A stretch of 64,000 nucleotides of DNA. Source: DATFVA01 sp963721075. GTDB taxonomy: Bacteria > Bacteroidota > Ignavibacteria > Ignavibacteriales > Ignavibacteriaceae. Positions 38,138 to 48,082 of this stretch are shown here, one piece after another (the stretch's first letter is position 1; each line of letters begins with the position of its first letter). The translations under genes and the position numbers were made by a program. The stretch lies in assembly GCA_963721075.1 (NCBI GenBank), contig CAVRHV010000007.1:62001-126000 (forward strand), in the 5' to 3' direction. Under the pieces are notes generated by a model that ran no database searches, was not told where the DNA came from, and saw only the letters and a program-made list of their open reading frames with translations.

Positions 38138-40421
38138 ATGAATAAAAAAGCTGCCGCTGAGCAGCCTACCTTCGCGCGAGATTTGGGGCTCTTTGATGCC
38201 ACCATGATAGGTGTCGGGGCTATGATCGGGGCGGGTATATTTGTACTGACAGGTATAGCAGCCGGCGAAGCTGGTCCCGCTTCAATTAGTAGCGTTTGCA
38301 TTAAATGGTGTAGTAACCCTGCTTACAGCCTTCGCCTATGCCGAACTTGCTTCTGCTATCCCCAAGGCCGGAGGCGGTTATTCATTTGTTAAGATGGCGT
38401 ACCCTGGTGCTGTGGGTTTTGTATCGGGATGGATGTTATGGTTCGCTTACACTGTCGCCTGCAGTCTCTATGCACTTGGCTTTGCAGGATATTTTTGGGA
38501 ATTTTTTCACAAATATATTCCTTTTATATCAGAAAACGTTTATTCCGCACTTGGTAACAGGGCTCCAATTTTACTCATTACAATATTTATCGGCTCAATC
38601 TTTATCTGGCTGAACGCGAGGGGTGCGGAAGTAACAGGAAAAGCAGAGAATGTACTTACCCTTTCAAAGCTGGCCGTGCTGGGAATTTTTGTTTACTTCG
38701 GGTTAAGTGAGATCTTCGGAAACCCATCACAGGTAAGTGAGAGTTTTAGTCCGTTTTTCGCAAAGGGTATGAGCGGGGTTTTTGTAGCAATGGGATTGAC
38801 ATTTATAGCTTTTGAAGGTTATGATCTGATTGCTACTGTCGCCGAAGAGATAAAGTCACCCGAGAAAAATATACCGCGGGCCACTTTCATCGCGCTTGGG
38901 ATTACCATAGTAATGTACCTGTTAATTCTTTTTGTCTCCCTTGCCGCAATTAACCCAGGGGGAATGCCCAGCTGGGAATTCCTCGGAAAATATAAGGAAA
39001 CCGCGATCGTAAGAGCAGCAGAGAATTTTATGCCTGCGTTCGGTGTGGCTTTAATTGTATTCGGAGGATTACTATCAACATCATCTGCCCTTAATGCGAC
39101 GGTAATGGCTGCCTCACGTGTAGCATTTTCAATGGGCAGGGATCTTTGGCTTCCCAAAAAAGTTTCAACAATACATAACAAACGCAGAACACCTCATATT
39201 GCAATCTATGTAACCGGGACAATATTGCTGGTTATGGCAGTGACTTTGCCTATTGAAGCAGTAGGTTCAGCGGCAAGTCTGATGTTCCTCCTTACATTTG
39301 CCCTGGTTAATTTATCAATAATAGTTTTACGCCGGAATCATCCGGAAATTCCCCGGAGATATAAAGTTCCCTTATATCCGTATGTTCCTCTTCTTGGTTT
39401 TGTTCTGAATATATTCCTGGCTTTATATCAGTTTGATTTTCAGCCGATAGCATGGTATGTGACAATCGGCTGGATCGCATTCGGATTATTACTCTATTAT
39501 TCGGTATTCGAAAAACAGGCGGCTTCAATTGAACCCCAGGTTCTGATTCCCAGGGCTGCCGCACCGGAGACAGAACTGCCTCCGTCTGTAGTTGTAGCCA
39601 TATATAATCCTGATACCATTGAGATTTTATTAAAGCTTGCAATACCCGTAGCCAGACAGCGCGGTCAGAGAATTGTTGCAATCAGTGTTGTAGAAGTTCC
39701 AAGGCAGATGCCGATACACGAAGGGATGCGTTTCATTCATCATAAAGAGGCATTGCTTAGTAAAGCAAAACGAATTGGGCAGTTAAACAATATTGAAGTT
39801 GAAACTGATACGATCATCGGTCACCACACATCCCAGGGTATACTAGCGGCCGTCGAACGGCAGAACGCAAGTATGCTTGTAATGGGGTGGAAAGGCTATA
39901 CAAAAACAAGGGACAGAATATTCGGTGAAATAACCGATAAGGTCATTCGTTTTGCGCCGTGCGATCTGATGATGCTGAAAATAGGTGACTTAAAAAAACT
40001 TGAGACGTGCTTTCTTCCTACCGCCGGGGGACCAAATGCCAGACTTGCTTCCTCATTACTGAGTGCTATAGCCGCGGATCTTAATTTATCGGTTACAGCA
40101 GGATTTATAACTTCAGGGGAATCCACACAGGAAGTTATCGAAGAAGGCAAACAGAAAATAAGAGCAACTTTAAATAACCTCGATCCAAAGATCGACCGGA
40201 AAGAAAGATTTATTACTTCAAAATCAATTGCAGGCGGTATAGCGAAAGTGGGAAAAGAATACGACCTTGTTGTAATCGGAGCTACAAAGGAATCCTTGTA
40301 TCATAAAATTCTTCTGGGTGAAATCCCTGAAAAAGTAGCCCGGTATTCTCCGACTTCAGTTTTACTTGTAAAAAGGTATGAAGGTGCAGTTAAAAATATC
40401 GTAAAAAAAGTGCTGGGTTAA
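38138..40421 (+). CDS. APC-family amino acid permease fused to two UspA domains, one frameshift
   Basis: The N-terminus has the APC signature FDATMIGVGAMIGAGIFVLT. An extra A near 38288 breaks the frame; the next frame gives VAFALNGVVTLLTAFAYAEL and the GGGYSFVKMAYPGAVGF block, then 10-12 membrane helices in all. After about residue 480 two cytoplasmic universal-stress-protein domains follow (the first from SVVVAIYNPDTIEILLKLA, ending with APCDLMMLKIG; the second ending YSPTSVLLVKR). Fusions of this kind may sense nucleotide or stress to gate transport. Total about 760 residues. It is divergent from the cystathionine beta-synthase gene. Confidence 0.88.
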
Positions 40422-40437
40422 TTTCTGTCGACGTGTA

Positions 40438-41347
40438 TCATAAAGTGTTATAAAAATTATATCCCCTTAAAAATTCTTCGGTGTGCATCCTCTTTTTACC
40501 CTCCTGCTGAAGTTCCATTATTTCAAGCGAACCTTCTCCGCAGCCGATAAATAATTCTGTTTTTGTCTGTTTAATTTTACCAGGATCAAGTTTCTCGTCG
40601 GATAATTTTGAGGAGTAAATTTTAATTAGTTTACTGTTATTATAAAAGAAAGCTGCCGGGTAAGGCGAAAGGCCTCTTATCAGGTTATGAATCTCTGAAG
40701 CTGTTTTATTCCAGTCAATCTCCTGAGTCTCCCTGGTTATTTTGGGTGCCGGAGATGCCTTTAAGTTATCCTGTTCTTTAAGAACAAAATCCCCTGATTC
40801 AATCATCTCAACTGTTTTAAGTACAGCTTCTGCTCCCCGTATACTCATTCTGTCGTGCAGTGTTCCGAAATTATCATCTTCCCTTATATCAATCTTTTCC
40901 TGGTAGTAAATATTCCCGGTATCTACCTTCTCGGCCAGCGCAAATGTTGTAAGTCCCGTTTCTTTTTCTCCATTAATCAAAGCCCACTGTATTGGTGCTG
41001 CACCCGCGGTAAGCAGGCAGCATTGATCCGTGAAGGTTAAAAGAACCTTTCGGAGGAATCGTAAATACTTCAAGGGGGAGTATTCTGAAAGCAACAATTA
41101 CAAAAAGATCCGCATCAAACTTTTTTAATTCATTAATAAAATCTTCATTCCTGAGTTTTTCAGGCTGAAGGACAGGTATATTGTTTGCAAGTGCGAATTC
41201 TTTTACGGGTGTGAAGGTTACTTTTCGTCCTCTTCCCCTTTGTTTATCAGGAGCGGTTACAACCGCAGAAACCTGATGTCTGCTTTCGAATAATCTTTTT
41301 AATGATGGAACTGCAAAATCGGGAGTACCCATGAAAATTATTTTCAT
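40438..41347 (-). CDS. fmt: Methionyl-tRNA formyltransferase, one frameshift
   Basis: Fmt adds a formyl group to initiator Met-tRNA. MKIIFMGTPDFAVPSLKRLF and FNLHGSMLPAYRG (catalytic Asn and His) are in the first part. An extra G in a GGG run near 41005 breaks the frame, and the next frame continues GAAPIQWALINGEKETGLTT and the KVDTGNIYYQE block with the catalytic Asp, then the tRNA-binding C-terminal domain. Corrected length is about 302 residues. Its ATG overlaps the def stop by 4 bp, the usual def-fmt pair. Loss of fmt is very costly, so a sequencing error is likely. Confidence 0.92.
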
Positions 41348-41907
41348 GCGAGCTGATAATCCACGCTTTCTGTTATCGGATAGTCAATATCTACTTTACG
41401 TTTCCTGATTTTATTAATCTCTCTTTTATATTTCTTTTTCACATCATCGGGGATCAGGTCTGTAAAAAGAATGCCCTGCAGATGATCATATTCGTGCTGA
41501 ATTACACGGGCCATCAGACCATCAGCTTCGAGAGTTTGTTCTTTAAGGTCGGTATCATGATAAACTATAGTAATACTTTCGGGTCTTCTTACTTCCTCTC
41601 TTATGTCGGGAATGCTTAAACATCCTTCCTCCATAAGAATTTTTTTATCGGAGCGAGTAATGATTTTAGGATTTATGAATGCGATAGGTTTAGTATCTTC
41701 ATAATCTTCTACCTGTGAGATATCGATTACAAAGATCGATTTGTCCACTCCAACCTGGTTGGCAGCCAGTCCTATACCATTTGCATTGCGCATGGTATCA
41801 AACATATTCTTAATCAGTTCTATAGTTTTAAGATCAACTTCAGTAACCCTGGCTGCTTTTTTCCTGAGGATTTTATCCCCGTATACAGTTATAGGTAACA
41901 CTGCCAT
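41344..41907 (-). CDS. def: Peptide deformylase
   Basis: A 187-residue metallo-hydrolase that removes the N-formyl group from nascent proteins. The three motifs are GIGLAANQVG, EEGCLSIPD and QHEYDHLQG, supplying Cys and two His metal ligands and the catalytic Glu. The ATG overlap with fmt implies coupled translation. Confidence 0.97.
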   Translation of the reverse strand: MAVLPITVYGDKILRKKAARVTEVDLKTIELIKNMFDTMRNANGIGLAANQVGVDKSIFVIDISQVEDYEDTKPIAFINPKIITRSDKKILMEEGCLSIPDIREEVRRPESITIVYHDTDLKEQTLEADGLMARVIQHEYDHLQGILFTDLIPDDVKKKYKREINKIRKRKVDIDYPITESVDYQLA

Positions 41908-41988
41908 CCTTTTCTCTAAGTTTTTAATAATTTCAAAGATATATAATTCATTTTGAAGATAAAAGATTCAATATCAATACAAAATGAT

Positions 41989-42954
41989 CTATTTAACCAG
42001 CAATTTTCCACTATCCATAATTACTTTACCATCCAGAAACACCGTTGGTTCCTTAATTACACCGTCAAGATGGATCGGGACATTTATTTTTCCGCCCATT
42101 GACACATTATTCCCGAGTGCAATGTGCACAGTACCCATTACTTTTTCATCTTCCAGCAAAATTCCGCTTAATTTCACACTATCATTCGTCCCTATTCCGA
42201 ATTCTGCAATATTTCTGGCATTTTTTCCCACAGAATCGAGCATTTTAACGAGTTTTTTCGCCATAGGACCGCCGGTTATCTTTCCGGCAAAGCCGTTTTT
42301 AACCTCAATCCTGATCTTCCATCCTTTAACCAGTCCTAATCCCGCCATTGATCCATCAACAACAAACACGCCGTTTGAAGTTCCTTCCAGGGGTGCAAGA
42401 AATGTCTCTCCGGTCGGTAGATTTCCGCTCTCTCCCTTTTTGTGAAAAAGACCTTTGCTGGCTATAGCTTCACGACCCTGGATTATGAATGAAATATCCG
42501 TTCCGGCCGGAGCGGTAACCCTGATTTCCTTACCTTTCTCAAGTATCTTTTTCAACTTGATAGATAGTCTTGAAATCTTTTTATAATCGGCATTTAGTCC
42601 GCGTATCATTACATCCCGGGTAATTCCGGGAAATGTTGCTATCCTGACTCCTTTTTTTGAAGCATTTCTTCTGGCGTCAGTATGCGTCAATGATTTTGCG
42701 GTGGGAATAAAAACAACATCAAACTTCTGCATTAGATGAGCAATTTCATCGGGAGGTTCCTCACCGTTTATTTTTCCTGATTTCATCTCTACAAAAAGGG
42801 ATCTGTAACCAAGACGAATAGCATTTTTGTAGAGAGAATATCCGATTTCTCTTTTTTGTTCATCCGTAATCACAAGAATTTTTTCATTCTTTTTTACTGC
42901 CATACATTCCTGTATTGCGATAACAGAAGCCGAATCGAGTTTGGTTAATTTCAT
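41989..42954 (-). CDS. Aminopeptidase of the M29 / aminopeptidase T-like type
   Basis: A 321-residue protein with LPTGETFLAPLEG, NIAEFGIGTND and GTVHIALGNNVSMGG-(NVPIHLD), the metal-binding blocks of the M29/COG2309 peptidases and their relatives (2,5-dihydroxypyridine dioxygenase-like). It would remove N-terminal residues from peptides in the cytoplasm. It lies at the end of a minus-strand run with an OPT carrier and an MFS carrier, which fits use of imported peptides. A NicX-like oxygenase role is possible but less likely here. Confidence 0.8.
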   Translation of the reverse strand: MKLTKLDSASVIAIQECMAVKKNEKILVITDEQKREIGYSLYKNAIRLGYRSLFVEMKSGKINGEEPPDEIAHLMQKFDVVFIPTAKSLTHTDARRNASKKGVRIATFPGITRDVMIRGLNADYKKISRLSIKLKKILEKGKEIRVTAPAGTDISFIIQGREAIASKGLFHKKGESGNLPTGETFLAPLEGTSNGVFVVDGSMAGLGLVKGWKIRIEVKNGFAGKITGGPMAKKLVKMLDSVGKNARNIAEFGIGTNDSVKLSGILLEDEKVMGTVHIALGNNVSMGGKINVPIHLDGVIKEPTVFLDGKVIMDSGKLLVK

Positions 42955-42979
42955 ATTATATTTCTGAAGAGATTAATGA

Positions 42980-43750
42980 TTAAAGAGGTAATCCGACATT
43001 CAATTGAATTACCGCGTTAAATCCCCCTTTTTCAATAAACTTCTTAGTGCCTGGAGTATCCTGGGTAGAGTTTGAAGCAAAATACTTTCCGTCATCTGTC
43101 TTCATTTCACCAATGCTGAAGTCTGTATAAGCAGCTACACCTTCAATAGAAACATATTCATCAACCACCTCAAATATAAATCCGGTACCTACTGTATAAC
43201 CAATATTGGTTGATTCCGATTTATATTGATCAACTATTGTAACTGCATTGGGAAAGTTCTGGGTAGAAGTAAATTTTGCATTGTTGAATAAAACAGCAGC
43301 ATCTACTACCTTCCAGCTTAATCCGCCTGTAATCTGTTTACCGAGGTCTATACCCAGTGCCCAGTTTATGATTTCGAGCTGCAGAGTGGTATTCCCGTCT
43401 CCTCCTACCAGGTGTTCGGTTGCCTTATGCGTTTCAGAAAGGTTCTGATAAAACCCCTTTGCGGTAATTATGAAACCTTTGAATTTTGCACGGAAGAAAT
43501 TCAATCCCAGTCTGTAACCGTCTGATTGCCCGAACTTATCCATTGGGGAGGATAGAGAATCTTTATATGTATAATTAAAATTATCAATGTAATCATTAAG
43601 CAATCCGGGCTGAAATTTTTGATATGAATATCCCCCATATCCCCCGACAAAACCAAGACAGCCAAAACCAAAGGTCTGAGCGGATAGATCAGGCTGAAAA
43701 CTAAATACTGCCAGAAATATCACTATAAATACGCTTCTGAACTTAAACAT
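42980..43750 (-). CDS. Putative outer-membrane beta-barrel protein
   Basis: The 256-residue protein has a signal peptide (MFKFRSVFIVIFLAVFSFQP, cleavage near LSAQ) and then glycine- and aromatic-rich alternating strands ending NAVIQLNVGLPL. No family is recognised. Its position 26 bp before the aminopeptidase gene and 82 bp after the MFS gene suggests it may help peptide passage across the outer membrane; this is inference only. Confidence 0.65.
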   Translation of the reverse strand: MFKFRSVFIVIFLAVFSFQPDLSAQTFGFGCLGFVGGYGGYSYQKFQPGLLNDYIDNFNYTYKDSLSSPMDKFGQSDGYRLGLNFFRAKFKGFIITAKGFYQNLSETHKATEHLVGGDGNTTLQLEIINWALGIDLGKQITGGLSWKVVDAAVLFNNAKFTSTQNFPNAVTIVDQYKSESTNIGYTVGTGFIFEVVDEYVSIEGVAAYTDFSIGEMKTDDGKYFASNSTQDTPGTKKFIEKGGFNAVIQLNVGLPL

Positions 43751-43831
43751 AAACCCTCATAACTAAAGCAATACTTTAAGTTACAAATATTATTTCTAAA
43801 AGGGAATCTGAAAAGAAATGCGACAACCTTA

Positions 43832-45133
43832 TCAGGCTGTCTGATGCTTCATACCTTCTTCGAGTCCATGTCCGCCTGGACCGGTTTCGGCTTTTCTGAG
43901 TAAGTAAGCAAAAATTAACCCCAGTATCCCAAGTATTGAAAATATCCACATTCCAAGATGATATCCGGCAGGATTTGAGGCACTTGCACCTTCGAGATCA
44001 TTTGCAGCACCAACAACCAGAGGGAATAAGGCCATGCCTATCTGCTGAATAAGCGTCATTAGCGCATATCCGGAACCAAGACGTTTTTCTTCTACTATAT
44101 ATGCAACAGCGGGCCACATAACCGCAGGGATCAGCGAGAAAGCAACTCCCATCATTATGACAGGGATATACAGAGATATCTGCGTATAGCCCATAATCAA
44201 ATAAACAGGAAGCAGTAATAAAGAACCGAAGGTCATTAAGAGAGCGCGTTTTCCAATATAATCAACAAGCAATCCGATGAGCGGTGTAGCAATCATAGCA
44301 GCCAGCGGAAGGTTGGAGATTAATGAGCCCGCCATCTCGCGCGAAACATTATGACTTTCCATAAAGAATTTGACAGCGAATGCTCTGAAAGGAAAAATTG
44401 CTGAATAAAAAGTCACACACAGCAGTGTTATATACCAGAATGACTTATTGAACCTAAAAAAGTCCTTAACATTCAGTTTATCGGTAGAACCCCCTTCCCC
44501 GAGGACGAATAGTTTTTCTCCTCTGTGTTCCAGCATTGCATAAATAATTATTCCTCCAAAAGCCAGAGTCCCAATAAAAGCTGCCAGAATTAATGGACCC
44601 TGATAACCCCCGCTGTAGAGACTCGAAAACAGCGTTGGTGAATTATCTACCGCATATGTCCCTGCACGTGCAAGGAAAAGATTCACTCCGAGAGCAAAGC
44701 TTAGCTGCTTTCCTTTGAACCATTTGGCTATAGCAACTGTAACTGCAACGATCATAGGTTCTGATCCAACACCCAGGAGAAACCTTCCCGCGAGCATCAG
44801 ATAAAGATTTTGTGCGAATCCAACAATAAAACCGGATATCGTACAGATGATTGCAAATATGATGGCTGACTTTTTTGTTCCCCATTTATCAACGAGAATT
44901 CCGCCGAATATTAATACAATAATGGCGGCAATGCTGTAGTAAGAATAAAGCTGACCTATATCCAGATCGGTGTAATTGAGCTGGGATTTCAGCTGATCGG
45001 CAACCAATGAGATAGAATCGTAGACATAGTAATTCCCGAACATTGCAATACTGAGAAATAAAAGAACCATCCACCTGTAGAAGGCGGATGGTTCTTTTCT
45101 AACAGATTCTCTTGCTATTGAATTATCAGCCAT
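43832..45133 (-). CDS. Major facilitator superfamily transporter (MFSD1-like)
   Basis: A 433-residue inner-membrane carrier with 12 predicted helices and the MFS loop GGILVDKWGTKKSAII between helices 2 and 3, plus GRFLLGVGSEPMIVAV in helix 4. The N-terminal NYYVYDSISLVADQLKSQL followed by DIGQLYSYYS resembles MFSD1-type carriers, which move dipeptides in eukaryotes. It lies 13 bp after the OPT gene. A peptide or sugar-acid substrate is possible; the neighbours favour peptides. Confidence 0.82.
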   Translation of the reverse strand: MADNSIARESVRKEPSAFYRWMVLLFLSIAMFGNYYVYDSISLVADQLKSQLNYTDLDIGQLYSYYSIAAIIVLIFGGILVDKWGTKKSAIIFAIICTISGFIVGFAQNLYLMLAGRFLLGVGSEPMIVAVTVAIAKWFKGKQLSFALGVNLFLARAGTYAVDNSPTLFSSLYSGGYQGPLILAAFIGTLAFGGIIIYAMLEHRGEKLFVLGEGGSTDKLNVKDFFRFNKSFWYITLLCVTFYSAIFPFRAFAVKFFMESHNVSREMAGSLISNLPLAAMIATPLIGLLVDYIGKRALLMTFGSLLLLPVYLIMGYTQISLYIPVIMMGVAFSLIPAVMWPAVAYIVEEKRLGSGYALMTLIQQIGMALFPLVVGAANDLEGASASNPAGYHLGMWIFSILGILGLIFAYLLRKAETGPGGHGLEEGMKHQTA

Positions 45134-45145
45134 AATAGATTGCTA

Positions 45146-47155
45146 TTATTTATCAGCTTTACCCATTGCTATTTTATAAAGCATCATTGCAAGAAGTCCA
45201 AAGAATACAAGACCGGTTATATCTCCCCAACCTCCGATGTAATCGCCCAGTGAACCAGTAGCTCCACTTGTAAAAAATCCTAATATAGTATTTTGTGCTG
45301 AGTCAATAAAAGTAATGGCATTCCCTGATGCATCATGTCCCACGGTCCATCCAATCAGAACAGCAACCAGAATACCCGTAATCGTACCGCCGGCGATAAG
45401 GCCTGAACTAAATAACGCTCCGGGGCCGGTTTCATTTTCTTCTGATTTTTTACGTTTATCAACCAGCCATTTAACCAAACCACCTACATATATAGTAGAA
45501 GTTGTAGATAAAGGTAAATATGCACCCACTGCAAATGCAAGTGATGAGACACCCGACAATTCCATAACCAGTGAAATTCCCATTCCAATAATCACAAGTG
45601 CCCACGGAAGATTCTGGCTCAGCAGACCTTTGATTACTGTCGACATCAGAATTGCCTGCGGCGCCGGTAATGGTTCAGGGTGTGCGGGAGTAATTGTTCC
45701 GATTCCTACTGTGCGTTCAAGCAGAAGCAGGGTGAACCCTATAGCAACTACAGAAACAAGAACCCCAATCAATAAACCTACCTGCTGTTTGACTGGTGTC
45801 GCTCCCACAAGATAGCCTGTCTTCAAATCCTGAGAAGTCGATCCGGCATTTGCAACTGCAATACATACAATTGAACCGATAACAAGAGCCAGAGGTTCGT
45901 AGACATCTCCAGTCCATCCGATTCCGACAAATATTAATGAAGTAGCCATTAAAGTTGCAATAGTCATTCCTGAAACGGGATTGGATGAAGATCCTATAAG
46001 TCCCACGATTCTCGAGGATACCGTCACAAAGAAGAATCCAAATATCACAACCATAATAGCTGACATAAAGTTGGTTGGAATATTCGGAATGATTGCCATA
46101 AAGACAACTAAGACTAAGCTTCCGCCAAGGACAACCGACAGAGGGATATCTTTTGAAGTTCTTTCTTTTTCTTCAACCACATTATTCTGCTTATTGGCTC
46201 TGCTTGCTTTAATATCTTTAAATGAATCAGAAAATGCACTTACTATTGTTGGTATTGATTTAACAAGAGTTATCAATCCTCCAAATGTAACTGCACCTGC
46301 ACCGATATATCTGATATAGTTGTTCCATATCTCACTTGGTGACATATCCGAAATCAATTTTGTGCCGGGTGGAAATATGGTGGTTAAATGGTCTCCCATC
46401 AGTGTGATCAGCGGAATTAAAACTATCCACGACAATACTCCGCCAGCCACCATAATACCAGCGATTCTTGGTCCGATGATATAACCAACACCCAGCAGCT
46501 CAGGTGTAATTTCACCATTAATTGTTCCGTTAGGCAGTGCGGATTTTCTTCCGAACACATAAGTCGGAACATCTTTCCACAGACCCATAATTGACATTAA
46601 GAGTTTGTAAAGAAAAGCTATACCAAGTCCATAGTATACTTTCTTTGCAAGGTTGCCCCCTTTTTCACCTGCAATAAGAACATCCGCACAGGCAGTTCCT
46701 TCGGGATATGGTAATGTTTCATGCTCCTTTACAATCAAAGCTCTCCTTAGGGGAATCATAAAGAGAACTCCCAGTATACCTCCGGCAAGTGCAAGCACAA
46801 AGATCTGAAAGTATTTGAAATACGCCATTCCTCCCGGAAGGAATAACAAAGCAGGAATAGTAAAGACGACACCTGCAGCAACAGATTCTCCTGCAGAGCC
46901 GATTGTCTGGACTATGTTGTTTTCAAGAATCGTTGCTTTTCCAAACTTCTTGAAGACTGAGATCGCCAGTACGGCTATAGGAATTGAAGCACTAACAGTC
47001 ATTCCAACTTTTAGGCCCAGGTAAACAGAAGATGCCCCAAAGATAATTCCGAAAATGGCACCAAGTAGAATGGCTTTGGGAGTGAATTCCGGAATAAGCT
47101 GTTTTGCAGAGATATAAGGCTTGAACCCTGAGGAGTTAGTATTGTTATTCGCCAT
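45146..47155 (-). CDS. Oligopeptide transporter, OPT family
   Basis: A 669-residue protein with about 15 membrane helices. Family blocks are EFTPKAILLGAIFGIIFGAS, GKATILENNIVQTIGSAGES, LPYPEGTACADVLIAG and SRIVGLIGSSSNPVSGMTIA. It imports oligopeptides (or metal-chelate peptides) driven by protons. CTGGAGAA precedes the ATG. It leads the run with the MFS carrier, a barrel-like protein and an aminopeptidase. Confidence 0.93.
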   Translation of the reverse strand: MANNNTNSSGFKPYISAKQLIPEFTPKAILLGAIFGIIFGASSVYLGLKVGMTVSASIPIAVLAISVFKKFGKATILENNIVQTIGSAGESVAAGVVFTIPALLFLPGGMAYFKYFQIFVLALAGGILGVLFMIPLRRALIVKEHETLPYPEGTACADVLIAGEKGGNLAKKVYYGLGIAFLYKLLMSIMGLWKDVPTYVFGRKSALPNGTINGEITPELLGVGYIIGPRIAGIMVAGGVLSWIVLIPLITLMGDHLTTIFPPGTKLISDMSPSEIWNNYIRYIGAGAVTFGGLITLVKSIPTIVSAFSDSFKDIKASRANKQNNVVEEKERTSKDIPLSVVLGGSLVLVVFMAIIPNIPTNFMSAIMVVIFGFFFVTVSSRIVGLIGSSSNPVSGMTIATLMATSLIFVGIGWTGDVYEPLALVIGSIVCIAVANAGSTSQDLKTGYLVGATPVKQQVGLLIGVLVSVVAIGFTLLLLERTVGIGTITPAHPEPLPAPQAILMSTVIKGLLSQNLPWALVIIGMGISLVMELSGVSSLAFAVGAYLPLSTTSTIYVGGLVKWLVDKRKKSEENETGPGALFSSGLIAGGTITGILVAVLIGWTVGHDASGNAITFIDSAQNTILGFFTSGATGSLGDYIGGWGDITGLVFFGLLAMMLYKIAMGKADK

Positions 47156-47275
47156 TAAATTCTCCAGGTTGCTAAAGAAACAAAATTTATCAGACGAATA
47201 TTTAGATTTTTATCCCGAAAAGCAAAGATTATTTTTGCCGCATTGCATTTTACGATGCACACATATTCTGACAAA

Positions 47276-48058
47276 CTAAAAGGGTATTTTCCTCATCCCG
47301 ATATGGCAAATTGCAAAATCATACTTCACAGGATCGTCGGGATCAATTTTTTTCAAATTCTCAGTGATTTCTTCAGCCATTTTCCAGCTGACATTCTTAA
47401 GGGTTGTTAAATTCAGCTTTTTGCAGATGCGGGCTATATGTGTATCAACCGGTATTATAAGTTTGTTTTTAGGAATTTCACTCCACAGGCCGAAGTCCAG
47501 TTCATCTTTTCTTACCATCCAGCGGAGGAAGAGGTTTTTTCTTTTGCAGGCGCTGCCAAGTTCAGGCAGAGGAAACATAAACCTGGCACCGGTACTTATG
47601 TTGGGGCGTTTGGTTACCGATTTAATTTTTTCAATAAAATGATGTGAAAATCCGCTCAAAGCATTTTTAATATTTTCATCATTATCGTAATAATACTTAA
47701 GAAAAAGTTTTTTTAACGACCCATATTCTGCATAAATTATTTCCATAACCTGAAAAAGATGTATAACATCTTTGAATGAATAAAAACGGTGGTAAAGAGT
47801 CTCAAGTATTTTATCATTTTTATGATTGCTGAATGAGGTGATAAATTTGTAAGGCTTATTATCAGAAATTTCGACGAATTTATTCAGGGTGTTTATTATC
47901 TGTTTCACATTGCCGTACGCAAAAACTGCAGCAATGAACCCCATAACCTCAATATCTTTTTCATCGGAATAAAGGTGAAGAAACTGAAGCGGATCAGGGG
48001 ATATTTGTGTTCTGTCGAAAGCTTTGTAATGATAATCCAGTCTTTGCTTCAAATTCAT
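47276..48058 (-). CDS. TIGR02757/DUF2400 family protein
   Basis: A 260-residue protein of the conserved TIGR02757 family found widely in Bacteroidota and relatives. The C-terminal block IIPVDTHIARICKKLNLTTL with DPDDPVKYDFAICHIGM shows the VDTH-type Asp and helix-hairpin-helix spacing of HhH-GPD DNA glycosylases, so a DNA-repair link is possible but unproven. It starts 24 bp after the T9SS gene on the same strand. Confidence 0.85.
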   Translation of the reverse strand: MNLKQRLDYHYKAFDRTQISPDPLQFLHLYSDEKDIEVMGFIAAVFAYGNVKQIINTLNKFVEISDNKPYKFITSFSNHKNDKILETLYHRFYSFKDVIHLFQVMEIIYAEYGSLKKLFLKYYYDNDENIKNALSGFSHHFIEKIKSVTKRPNISTGARFMFPLPELGSACKRKNLFLRWMVRKDELDFGLWSEIPKNKLIIPVDTHIARICKKLNLTTLKNVSWKMAEEITENLKKIDPDDPVKYDFAICHIGMRKIPF

Positions 48059-48082
48059 GATTTCTATTAAAATTATTCAATC

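Noticed and set aside
40438..41347. fmt split into two genes
   Set aside because: The two parts join in one reading at a GGG run exactly within the conserved RGAAPIQWA block.
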